Shown in pieces: positions 19,253 through 28,127 of a DNA stretch of 39,265 nt; position 1 is the stretch's first letter, and the number at the start of each line of letters is the position of its first letter. The notes under the pieces were generated by a model, which was given only the letters and a program-made list of their open reading frames with translations, was not told the DNA's origin and made no database searches. A program made the translations under genes and the position numbers. Location: NCBI GenBank assembly GCA_945947155.1, contig CAMEXM010000011.1:1-39265 (forward strand), written 5' to 3'. This DNA is from Polynucleobacter meluiroseus (GTDB lineage Bacteria > Pseudomonadota > Gammaproteobacteria > Burkholderiales > Burkholderiaceae).

Positions 19253-20857
19253 ATGCAAGACAATCAGTTTGACTATATTGTGGTTGGCGCTGGATCGTCG
19301 GGTTGCGTTCTAGCAAACCGCCTGTCAAAAGAGAATGTCAATTCGGTTTGCTTAATTGAGGCAGGGCCAAAAGATAGCTCGCCGTGGATTCACCTACCGA
19401 TTGGGTATGGGAAAACCATGTGGGATCCAAAGGTTAATTGGAAATTCGAAACAGAACCAGATCCTGGAATGAATCAGCGCAAGATTTACTGGCCCCGCGG
19501 AAAGTGCTTGGGTGGCTCGAGCTCCATTAATGGTTTGATTTTTATTCGCGGGCAAAAAGAGGACTATGACGGCTGGAAAGATCGTGGCAATACAGGCTGG
19601 GGCTGGGATGATGTCCTACCCTATTTTAAAAGGGCGGAAGGCAATGACCGCCTAGGCGAACCGCTCCATTCTAAAACTGGCCCCCTCAAGGCATCATCCA
19701 TTCCCAAAAAACACCCACTGGTAGAGTCATTCATAAAAAGTGCAGTCAACTTGGGCGTGCCAGAAACCGATGACTTTAATAACCTCACGCAAGAAGGCGT
19801 GGGCTACTACCAACTGAGCACCCATAAGGGCTTACGCTGTAGCACTGCAGTCGCCTACTTAAATCCGATCAAAAGTCGCAGTAACCTGACCATCTTGACG
19901 GATAGTCAGGTCATGCGCATTATCTTTGAAGGACGCCGTGCTGTTGCCATCGAATTAATGCGTCATGGTAAAAAACAAACGATTCGAGCGAATAAAGAAA
20001 TCATCCTAAGTGCTGGAGCCCTGCAATCGCCACAAATTTTGCAACTATCCGGAATTGGCCCAGCAGCACTCTTGCGCGAATTTAATATCCCCATCATTCA
20101 CGATCTTCCGGGCGTTGGCGAAAATCTACAGGACCACCTACAGTACCGTTTGATTTACGAGCTAAACCAACCAATATCAACCAATGTGCAGCTCTCATCG
20201 CTGTTTGGCAAAATAAAGATTGGTCTGGATTGGCTCCTATTTCGAGGCGGCCCACTTTCAATTGGAATTAATCAAGGCGGACTGTTCACTAAAGTGATGG
20301 ATTCATCGAGTACACCAGACATCCAATTCCATATGGCAACCTTATCGGCCGATATGGCAGGTGGAAATGTGCACCCCTTCCCTGGATTCACCATGTCCGT
20401 TTGTCAATTAAGGCCTGAGTCCAGGGGCCATGTGCGCATTCAATCAGCAGATCCTTTAGTGCCGCCGAAGATGGTTGCAAATTACCTCGCAACAGAACAC
20501 GATCGAAACACGAGCGTTGAGGCCGTTAAATTTGCGCGGAAAATTGCGCAGACCGAGCCGCTCAAATCGCTAATCACCAGGGAAATTAAGCCCAATAATC
20601 CGCAGAGCGATGCCGATCTATTGGAATTTTGCCGCAATAATGGTGCCACGATTTTTCACCCAACGGGTACATGCCAAATGGGCACAGACTCCGATCCAAT
20701 GGCCGTACTGGATTCTGAGTTGAGGGTGCGAGGCGTTACCGGATTGCGGGTAGTCGATTGCTCTGCAATGCCTACCTTACCATCGGGCAATACGAATTGG
20801 CCGGCCGTCATGATGGCTGAAAAAGCGGCAGACCTCATACTCAAGAAAAAAATATAA
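19253..20857 (+). CDS. GMC family flavin-dependent oxidoreductase (choline dehydrogenase-like)
   Basis: 534 aa; FAD motif DYIVVGAGSSGCVLANRLS, PRGKCLGGSSSINGLIFIRG, LSAGALQSPQILQLSGIGP, HPTGTCQMG, TNWPAVMMAEKAAD. Confidence 0.93.
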   Translation: MQDNQFDYIVVGAGSSGCVLANRLSKENVNSVCLIEAGPKDSSPWIHLPIGYGKTMWDPKVNWKFETEPDPGMNQRKIYWPRGKCLGGSSSINGLIFIRGQKEDYDGWKDRGNTGWGWDDVLPYFKRAEGNDRLGEPLHSKTGPLKASSIPKKHPLVESFIKSAVNLGVPETDDFNNLTQEGVGYYQLSTHKGLRCSTAVAYLNPIKSRSNLTILTDSQVMRIIFEGRRAVAIELMRHGKKQTIRANKEIILSAGALQSPQILQLSGIGPAALLREFNIPIIHDLPGVGENLQDHLQYRLIYELNQPISTNVQLSSLFGKIKIGLDWLLFRGGPLSIGINQGGLFTKVMDSSSTPDIQFHMATLSADMAGGNVHPFPGFTMSVCQLRPESRGHVRIQSADPLVPPKMVANYLATEHDRNTSVEAVKFARKIAQTEPLKSLITREIKPNNPQSDADLLEFCRNNGATIFHPTGTCQMGTDSDPMAVLDSELRVRGVTGLRVVDCSAMPTLPSGNTNWPAVMMAEKAADLILKKKI

Positions 20858-20877
20858 TTGCATGGCGTTTCCTTCCC

Positions 20878-20909
20878 TCGGCAGTAAACCCACAATCGAA
20901 CTCTGCCGA
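20878..20909. repeat. Inverted repeat TCGGCAG/CTGCCGA immediately 5' of the SulP start
   Basis: TCGGCAG at 20878-20884 and CTGCCGA at 20903-20909, 18-nt spacer, ending 5 nt before ATG 20915. Confidence 0.5.
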
Positions 20910-20914
20910 TACCC

Positions 20915-22198
20915 ATGAAACTATTTCCATTTTTGCAATGGTTACCCGAATACAAAAAACCAGGGGTCATTCGCGCTGATGTGCTAGCCGGCCTAACCGG
21001 CGCCATTGTTGTATTACCCCAAGGCATTGCATTTGCCTTGTTAGCTGGAATGCCACCCCACTACGGCCTTTACGCCGCTATGGTGCCCTGCCTGATTGCC
21101 GCACTCTTTGGCTCAAGCCGCTTGATGGTAACGGGTCCAGCAAATGCGATATCACTAACAACCATGGCGCTCATTGCCCCGCTTGCCTTACCAGAGTCGC
21201 CGCAATACGTTGTATTTGTTCTAACGCTTAGTTTTCTGGTGGGGGTCATTCAGCTAACCTTGGGTTTTAGCGGCATTGGTAAATGGGTAGAAAAGGTTCC
21301 ACACTCAGTCATTGTTGGATTTACAGCGGGGGCTGCTGTACTGATTATTAATAGTCAAGCTGGCACGCTCTTGGGTATGAATATTCCGCGCGGTATGGAT
21401 GTCATTGATACCCTAAAGGCGCTTAGTGCTCTCGCAATCAATGGCGATATGCAATGGCAATCGATTGCTTTAGTAATGATCACGCTAGGCATTATTCGCC
21501 TGTGGAGCCCCCTAAACAAATATGTACCTTCCATGTTAATTGCGGTGATTATTGGTGCAATTGCAGCCATCCTAATCGAGCTTGCTTTTCCCGAGATGAG
21601 TCCATTTAAGCGTGTCAGCAGCATTCCAGGGGCATTCCCACCAATATCATTACCAGACCTAAGTCTCCCCACCTTGCAAAAATTATTTGCCGCCACATTT
21701 ATCATGACCTTACTGGCCTCTACAGAGGCGATGGCGATTGCACGCGCGATTGCGTTGAAATCAAAAGATACATTCAATGCAAATCAAGAGTTCATAGGAC
21801 AAGGATTGGCCAATGTGGCAGGCTCATTTTTCTCAGCCTATCCCTCAAGTGGTTCATTTAACCGTACTGGCGTCAATTTGGCTGCGGGTGCAAAAACGCC
21901 GCTTTCTGCAATTTTTGCTGCTTTTTTCTTGATTATCATCCTGGCTTTTGTGTCGCCCCTAGCCAAGCACATTCCCTATGTTGTCATTGCCTCACTATTG
22001 TTGCTCGTGGCATGGAAGTTGATTGATGTTGAGCAAATTCGCCACGAGATCAAAGCAGGCAAAAGTGCTTGGGTGCCCATGTTGATTACCGCGATTGGAA
22101 CGGTAACGATTGCGCTGGAATGGGCGATTCTATTGGGTATTTTTTCATCTGCGGCGATACATAAAATGGTGGAACTTAGGCAAAAGAAAAAGAAATAA
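20915..22198 (+). CDS. SulP family inorganic anion transporter lacking a STAS domain
   Basis: 427 aa; LAGLTGAIVVLPQGIAFALLAGMPPHYGLYAAMVPCLIAALFGSSRLMVTGPANAISL; SAYPSSGSFNRTGVNLAAGAKTPLSAI; stops right after the last TM (HKMVELRQKKKK). Confidence 0.9.
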   Translation: MKLFPFLQWLPEYKKPGVIRADVLAGLTGAIVVLPQGIAFALLAGMPPHYGLYAAMVPCLIAALFGSSRLMVTGPANAISLTTMALIAPLALPESPQYVVFVLTLSFLVGVIQLTLGFSGIGKWVEKVPHSVIVGFTAGAAVLIINSQAGTLLGMNIPRGMDVIDTLKALSALAINGDMQWQSIALVMITLGIIRLWSPLNKYVPSMLIAVIIGAIAAILIELAFPEMSPFKRVSSIPGAFPPISLPDLSLPTLQKLFAATFIMTLLASTEAMAIARAIALKSKDTFNANQEFIGQGLANVAGSFFSAYPSSGSFNRTGVNLAAGAKTPLSAIFAAFFLIIILAFVSPLAKHIPYVVIASLLLLVAWKLIDVEQIRHEIKAGKSAWVPMLITAIGTVTIALEWAILLGIFSSAAIHKMVELRQKKKK

Positions 22199-22203
22199 GC
22201 GCC

Positions 22204-23748
22204 TTATTTAGATTCAACTAAGTCCAATAGCTTTAAGCGCTGTACCTTTCCTGATGGACCTCTAGGCAGATCATCCATAAACAGAATGAGCTTAGGCGTC
22301 CTGAGCTTACCTAGATTATCAAGGCAGAATTGAAGCATCTCCGATTCAGAGCAGGTCTGGCCCTCTTTTAGAATGATGCAGACCATAATGTCTTGACCGT
22401 AGTTTGCATCTGGTATTCCAACCGATGCTGCATCCAAAACTGCGGGGTGTTTCAAAACCACCTCATCAATTTCACGCGGCGCAATATTTTCACCGCCCTT
22501 AATAATCAATTCTTTCAGTCTGCCGGTAATGAAATAAAAACCATCGGAATCTCGCATACCCAAGTCACCTGTTTTCATCCAACCATCTGCATCAAATGCC
22601 TTCTTGGTTTCCGCTTCACCTTTGTAATATGCCTGCAATACGTTTTCACCTTTAAGGCAAATTTCCCCAGAAACCAGATCAGGTGCTGGATTTCCAGAAT
22701 CATCCACAATCTTTGCTGTGACTCCACAGGGAAGTCCGGGACTACCAAAGCGCCTACGCTCATCGTGTGGATTACAAAACACAATGGAGCAGGTTTCCGT
22801 CATGCCCATTGCTTCGATTACAGGCATTCCAAATAAAGCCTCAAACTCACGATGGTGCTCAGGTGGCAATGGGGCTGATGCTGAGCGGCCAAAACGAATA
22901 TGTTTAAGCTCGGCTATATCGGGCTTGCTGGCACCACTTTTTGCAGCATTAATTAAATACGCAATGATGGTGGGGACCATATTGATCCAGGTGCAGCGAT
23001 ATTGAATCGCTATTTTCCACCAGGTCGAGACCGAAAAATGATGGGGGGCCACAATCGATCCACCAGAAAAGAATGGCGTTATGGTTGAAATGACTTGGCC
23101 GTTGATATGGTAGATCGGGAGCGAGCTCAGGACAATATCCGCCGGAGTAAGCTGATGCCATTCGCCAATCGACTTGGCTGCATGCAATAAATTCCGATGC
23201 GTCAATATCACACCCTTTGGCGTGCCAGTAGTACCCGAGGTGTACATTAACAAAGCAGGATTATTTGGATCAATTTGCGGCAAGGGCAAGCGGGCCGATT
23301 GCAGAAAAGGTCCAGATTCAGAATCCGGATCTAATTCCACCAATGCAAAGACACGTTGGGTTTTTTTCAATGCCGCAAATAAGTTCTGCTTATTCTCTGG
23401 GGCATAAAACAATACCTCAATATCGCTATGGTCTAAAACCCAAGCCAGCTGATCTACTGGCGCCGACAGGTTCAGTGGTGTCACTACCCGACCGCAAACC
23501 ATCGTCGCAATAAAAACCGTTGTGGTCTGACGTCCATTGTGCATAAATATGCCCACATGGCCATTGGTGCTAATCTGGCGCTCCTTCAGCCAGCCCATAA
23601 AATGCTCAGCCTCTAAAGCCATCTGCCCATACGATAGTTTTTGAGCGGTCTCCGGAGCAAACAACAAGACATGATCGGGCTGTAGCTCGGCCCATTTAGC
23701 TAATACATGCGCAATGCTAGCGCCAGTGATATCCAATGTGTCCGCCAT
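22204..23748 (-). CDS. AMP-binding acyl-CoA synthetase (candidate sulfoacetate-CoA ligase, SauT-like)
   Basis: 514 aa; YTSGTTGTPKGVILTHRN, GMTETCS, GWMKTGDLGMRDSDGFYFITGRLKELIIKGGENIAPREID, PRGPSGKVQR. SauT-like role inferred from adjacent SauS-like gene. Confidence 0.8.
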   Translation of the reverse strand: MADTLDITGASIAHVLAKWAELQPDHVLLFAPETAQKLSYGQMALEAEHFMGWLKERQISTNGHVGIFMHNGRQTTTVFIATMVCGRVVTPLNLSAPVDQLAWVLDHSDIEVLFYAPENKQNLFAALKKTQRVFALVELDPDSESGPFLQSARLPLPQIDPNNPALLMYTSGTTGTPKGVILTHRNLLHAAKSIGEWHQLTPADIVLSSLPIYHINGQVISTITPFFSGGSIVAPHHFSVSTWWKIAIQYRCTWINMVPTIIAYLINAAKSGASKPDIAELKHIRFGRSASAPLPPEHHREFEALFGMPVIEAMGMTETCSIVFCNPHDERRRFGSPGLPCGVTAKIVDDSGNPAPDLVSGEICLKGENVLQAYYKGEAETKKAFDADGWMKTGDLGMRDSDGFYFITGRLKELIIKGGENIAPREIDEVVLKHPAVLDAASVGIPDANYGQDIMVCIILKEGQTCSESEMLQFCLDNLGKLRTPKLILFMDDLPRGPSGKVQRLKLLDLVESK

Positions 23749-23780
23749 AATAAAGAAAAGAAGTGGGTACTAAAGAAACC

Positions 23781-25187
23781 TTAGGACTTAGGGTGCTGAC
23801 TAAAATAATTAGCCAGCAAGGCCTCTACCTCGGGCACTTTTTCAGCAATGGGCCGCACTACACGGGTAGTGTTGAGATAGTGGCGATAGTTCATGTTGTC
23901 GGAGAAGTTATTTTTACCCCACGTACCACAGCCCATCGACAAAGAAAATGGCAGCCCATTTTCAAAGCTACCGCCCGTAGCAATGGCATGCGCTTGATTC
24001 ACAATAACTCGAGCAACTGGCAGATCACGGGCTAAATCAGCAGCCCTCTCCTCCATGACTGATCCGCTGCTTGCCGTATGCAATCCAACGGAATGCCCGG
24101 CGCCCTGATAGGCATAAACCTGTGCAACCAGTTTCTTGGCTGCCTGAAAATTGGCTGCCCGCCAGACTGTCAAAATAGGGCTTAGCTTTTCGCCTGAAAA
24201 AGGCGCGCTTGGGCCAAATCCGGTCTCTTCAACCATAAAAAAGCGTGCAGTGCTGGCTTTGGGATGTTGCAATTTAGCGCGCTCCGCAATCACTGCAGGA
24301 GACTGCGCAGTCAGCTTGGAGGTCAATTTTCCACCGCTAAACATCACATCGTGAAGGCGTTGCTTATCATTGGCATCCAAAAGCACGCCACCAGCACGCT
24401 CTAACGCATCAATCGCAGAGTCGTAAACAGCATCAAGTAAAACAGCGCCATTTTCACTAGAACAGCTTGTGGCGTTATCAAACGTTTTCGATTGGGTAAT
24501 TTTTTGTGCAGCACTATCCAGATTGGCATTCTCGTCAATGATCGCAAGGACATTACCAGCACCCACCCCAAATGCAGGCGTTCCACTCGTGTATGCAGAA
24601 CGGATATTGGCTTGAGAGCCAGTAGCGACCACCAAGTCAGCTAATCGCATCAGCTCGTGCGTAGCGTCTTTTGTAATTGTATCGGGCAGCATTTGTACTA
24701 AATCACGCGGCGCTTTCAATAGGTCCAGCTGGGCATGTACAAATTCCAATAAACGAAAACACGTTGATTGCCCTTTGGGGGATGGGGCAACCACGACTGC
24801 ATTGCGGCACTTTAGTGCATTCAAAATTTTATTGATTGGCGTTGCGCCTGGATTGGTTGAGGGCGTAATGGCAGCCACCACCCCTACTGGCCTTGCGTAC
24901 TCCGTAATTCCAGTGGCGGGATCGTGAGAAACAATTCCAACTGTTTTGGCATTTTGCAAATCCCGAACCAAGCCCAGCGTTTTACGAAAATTCTTTTTAA
25001 ACTTATCCGCTGCATCACCAAGCCCCGTATCACGGACCGCCAACTCAGCTAACTCGGTATTTCTGCCTGGCTCAAGAATCGCCCAAGCCACGGCAGAAAC
25101 CACCAAATCCACTTGTTCCTGTGTATAAGACTCGTATTCTGCTTGTGCAACACGAGCACGCTTAATAATGCTTTCAACTTCTGACAT
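23781..25187 (-). CDS. Acylating aldehyde dehydrogenase, candidate sulfoacetaldehyde dehydrogenase (acylating, SauS-like)
   Basis: 468 aa; CoA-acylating ALDH pattern ITPSTNPGATPINKILNALKCRNAVVVAPSPKG, GVGAGNVLAIID, catalytic Cys in NATSCSSENGAV. Substrate assignment from context. Confidence 0.75.
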   Translation of the reverse strand: MSEVESIIKRARVAQAEYESYTQEQVDLVVSAVAWAILEPGRNTELAELAVRDTGLGDAADKFKKNFRKTLGLVRDLQNAKTVGIVSHDPATGITEYARPVGVVAAITPSTNPGATPINKILNALKCRNAVVVAPSPKGQSTCFRLLEFVHAQLDLLKAPRDLVQMLPDTITKDATHELMRLADLVVATGSQANIRSAYTSGTPAFGVGAGNVLAIIDENANLDSAAQKITQSKTFDNATSCSSENGAVLLDAVYDSAIDALERAGGVLLDANDKQRLHDVMFSGGKLTSKLTAQSPAVIAERAKLQHPKASTARFFMVEETGFGPSAPFSGEKLSPILTVWRAANFQAAKKLVAQVYAYQGAGHSVGLHTASSGSVMEERAADLARDLPVARVIVNQAHAIATGGSFENGLPFSLSMGCGTWGKNNFSDNMNYRHYLNTTRVVRPIAEKVPEVEALLANYFSQHPKS

Positions 25188-25228
25188 AGGATCTTTACTA
25201 AATGTTTAACGAATTTTTTACTACGCTA

Positions 25229-26212
25229 CTAATCAACCTTAATATTGGCTGACTTCACAACCTGTTTCCACTTAGCGATTTCTTTTTTAACAACGCCTGA
25301 TAATTGCGCAGGTGAATCGCCCACTGCTTCTGCGCCTTGGCCTAACAATTTCTCTTTTACCTCAGGCTGAGCAAGGACATTTACAGCTGCTTTATTAATC
25401 CGATCAATGATTGCCTGTGGCGTTTTGGCTGGCACAAACATCGCATACCAAGAATCCACCTCAAAACCCTTAAAGCCAGATTCAACCATGGTGGGTACAT
25501 CTGGGAATACTGCAGACCGCTTTACCGTTGAAACGGCAAGCGCCCTCAATTTACCCGCCTTCACAAATTGTGCAGCTGCGGGGATCGAAACCCAGAGCAA
25601 TGGAACCTGACCAGCCATGACATCCGTTACTGCAGGACCGCCGCCCCGGTAAGGAATGTGCGTCATATCGACTCCCGCATCACTCGCCATCATTGCGCCT
25701 GCTAAATGCCCTGGCGATCCATTTCCGACCGATGCATATGAAATGCTGCCTGGCTTTGCTTTAGCCATCTCAATGAGCTCTTTCACCGTCTTCGCAGGGA
25801 AATTAGGGTTCGCAACCAAGATTTGAGGCAAGGAGGCAACGGTCACTACTGAAGAAAAATCTTTTTCAGTATCAAACGGCAGTTTTGGGTAGATGGCGGG
25901 ATTAATTGTGTGCGAAGAGAGCGTAAATAGAACGGTATAGCCATCCGAGGGCGATTGCGCCGCCAATGCTGAGCCAATTGACCCGCCGGCGCCGCCGCGG
26001 TTATCAATGATGACTTGCTGCCCTAGCTCTTTTGCCAACGGTTCTTGCACTATCCGCGCAATGACATCCGTTCCGCCGCCTGGTGGATAAGGAACGATCA
26101 ACTTAATCGGCTTGGTTGGCCAAGACTGCGCGTGCGCCAGGCCCGCAATTGAAACTCCAGAGAGGCATACCAGCGCACCAGATAGCCATTTCTTCATTTT
26201 TAACTTAGTCAT
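25229..26212 (-). CDS. Bug/TctC family substrate-binding protein
   Basis: Start chosen at M12 of the 26245 ORF (MTKLKMKKWLSGALVCLSGVSIAGLAHAQ signal); SWPTKPIKLIVPYPPGGGTDVIARIVQ, IDNRGGAGGSIGSALAAQ. Confidence 0.88.
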   Translation of the reverse strand: MTKLKMKKWLSGALVCLSGVSIAGLAHAQSWPTKPIKLIVPYPPGGGTDVIARIVQEPLAKELGQQVIIDNRGGAGGSIGSALAAQSPSDGYTVLFTLSSHTINPAIYPKLPFDTEKDFSSVVTVASLPQILVANPNFPAKTVKELIEMAKAKPGSISYASVGNGSPGHLAGAMMASDAGVDMTHIPYRGGGPAVTDVMAGQVPLLWVSIPAAAQFVKAGKLRALAVSTVKRSAVFPDVPTMVESGFKGFEVDSWYAMFVPAKTPQAIIDRINKAAVNVLAQPEVKEKLLGQGAEAVGDSPAQLSGVVKKEIAKWKQVVKSANIKVD

Positions 26213-26273
26213 ATAAACCCCTAGGAAATTATTTTTTGTCTCCAAGTCAAACCATACCTTATTCAGCTATCCT

Positions 26274-26353
26274 GAACAAGTTGTTTCGTATAAGTAAAAA
26301 CACTAATCATTTTTTACTATAAAATCAATTTGTTCCATTAAAATGAACAAATT
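26274..26353. promoter_or_regulatory. Candidate IclR operators between Bug and IclR genes
   Basis: GAACAAGTTGTTTC at 26274-26287 (imperfect palindrome) and AATTTGTTC-N9-GAACAAATT at 26327-26353 (perfect 9-bp arms); both contain GAACAA/TTGTT half-sites. Confidence 0.6.
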
Positions 26354-26377
26354 ATATTGTTTTGTGAGATTAATCCC

Positions 26378-27178
26378 ATGTTAGACCAGGAAATCGCCGA
26401 AATACTGGATTTGCCCAAAAAGGATGCTTCCAGCGAAAACTCATCCATGCTCAAAGGGGTTGTCATTCTCGAGGCCCTAGCAGCACTCAGGCAGCCTGCT
26501 ACCTTGGCACAATTGATGCAAATCACGGGCATGCCAAAAGCCTCATTGCATCGCACGCTGGCAATTTTTGAAGAAGCCAGCCTAGTCGTGCGCGAACCGG
26601 GCGGAAAAGCATACGCTCCTGGCGAGCGCCTCTCGAAGTTGGCGCTGGAGACCTTGTGCCACGATAGCGTCTCTAGCGTCCGTCACTCGATATTGCGTAA
26701 ATTAGTTGCCGATCTAAAAGAAACCTGCAACCTAGCAGTGCTTCGGCAAGGCGAACTCTTTTACCTCGACCGAGTTGAGGCAAACTGGGCGCTACGACTG
26801 CACCTTCCCCCTGGCACCGTACTGCCACCCCATTGCAGCGCGAGCGGCAAGCTATTACTTGCCTATAAACCAATGGAAGAGAGAACGCGCTTATTAGACA
26901 ATCTTCCGCTTGAGCAATTTACCCACCGCACTATTACCGATCGTGACCTTCTTGAGTCTGAATTAGATCGTATTCTTAGCACGGAATATGCAGTCGATAA
27001 TGAAGAATACGTCTTAGGTGTCTCTTGTGTAGCCGTGCCAGTGAAAGATAAACATGGGGATGCTGTGGCGGCCATCGCCATTCATGCCGCTACTGCGCGC
27101 CTGCCCCTAAACCAAGCAATGGAATACATTCCGCAACTGCGTGAAGCGGCTACCCGCATTTCCAACACGCTTGGTTGA
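26378..27178 (+). CDS. IclR family transcriptional regulator
   Basis: wHTH ATLAQLMQITGMPKASLHRTLAIFEEASLV; effector domain LRLHLPPGTVLPPHCSASGKLLL. ATG 26378 preferred over TTG 26357 of the supplied ORF. Confidence 0.9.
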   Translation: MLDQEIAEILDLPKKDASSENSSMLKGVVILEALAALRQPATLAQLMQITGMPKASLHRTLAIFEEASLVVREPGGKAYAPGERLSKLALETLCHDSVSSVRHSILRKLVADLKETCNLAVLRQGELFYLDRVEANWALRLHLPPGTVLPPHCSASGKLLLAYKPMEERTRLLDNLPLEQFTHRTITDRDLLESELDRILSTEYAVDNEEYVLGVSCVAVPVKDKHGDAVAAIAIHAATARLPLNQAMEYIPQLREAATRISNTLG

Positions 27179-27194
27179 TGAGTGAATCCCAGTC

Positions 27195-28097
27195 ATGCTC
27201 GAAAAATACCCACACCTCAACTTATTAATTAAGGAATCACAGGGCCAAAAAAGGCTGGGGGTCGTTTTTCCATTGAATCAGCCGTCACTCGAAACAGTGG
27301 CACAACTGCAAAAGTACGAACTATGCACTCCCGTCTTAATAGGGCCAAAACTGGAAATCGAGGCGCTTGCAGCACGTGTGTCACTCACGCTGGATGGCAT
27401 TGAGATTATGGATACCCCCAATGACCCAATCGCAGCAGCGAAAACAGCCGTTACCCTCGCGAAGTCAGGCAACGTGTCTGCGCTGATGAAGGGCTCTCTC
27501 CATACGGAGGATTTAATGGGGCCGGTGGTTGGTAAGGATGGTCTAAGGACAAACCGCAGAACCAGCCATATTTTTTTATTCGAGCTCCCCAGCTATCACA
27601 AGCTCCTAGGCATCAGCGATTGCGTAGTCAATATCGCTCCGTCTATTGAGCATAAAAAAGATATTTTGCTTAATAGCCTTGAGGCACTTTTCAAACTCGG
27701 GATAACGAAACCAAAAGTAGCCATCGTTGCCGCGACCGAAGTGGTTAATCCTGCTATGCAAGCAACGCTGGATGCCAAAATGTTAGTTGATCTTCAGCAG
27801 GACAATGCATTCTTTCCAGGCGCCCTCATCGAAGGCCCCTTTGGATTTGATAATGCTATTTCTGCGAGTTCTGCGGCAACCAAAGGAATTCAGTCTGCGG
27901 TTTCCGGCGATCCCGATCTGCTTCTGGTGCCTGATTTAGGGGCTGGAAATATTCTGTATAAATCACTTGTTTATATGGCGGGAGCGGAGTGTGCTGGCGT
28001 CATCCTCGGCACCGCAGTACCCATTATTTTGACGTCACGGTCAGACTCTGTTTTTTCTCGAGTGGCCTCCACCGCATTGGCAATGCGCCTAGCTTAA
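27195..28097 (+). CDS. Phosphate acyltransferase (phosphate acetyl/butyryltransferase family)
   Basis: 300 aa; SALMKGSLHTEDLMGPVVGKDGLRTNRRTSHIFLFELPSYHKLLGISDCVVNIAP, LLVPDLGAGNILYKSLVYMAGAECAGVILGTAVPIILTSRSDS typical of PTA/PTB fold. Confidence 0.88.
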   Translation: MLEKYPHLNLLIKESQGQKRLGVVFPLNQPSLETVAQLQKYELCTPVLIGPKLEIEALAARVSLTLDGIEIMDTPNDPIAAAKTAVTLAKSGNVSALMKGSLHTEDLMGPVVGKDGLRTNRRTSHIFLFELPSYHKLLGISDCVVNIAPSIEHKKDILLNSLEALFKLGITKPKVAIVAATEVVNPAMQATLDAKMLVDLQQDNAFFPGALIEGPFGFDNAISASSAATKGIQSAVSGDPDLLLVPDLGAGNILYKSLVYMAGAECAGVILGTAVPIILTSRSDSVFSRVASTALAMRLA

Positions 28098-28127
28098 AAC
28101 TAAATTTACTTCCAGAGACAAGAGAAC

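Noticed and set aside
19253-20857. Naming the GMC oxidoreductase betA or isethionate dehydrogenase
   Set aside because: The family is clear but substrate specificity cannot be read from sequence; no betB or other choline genes are adjacent.
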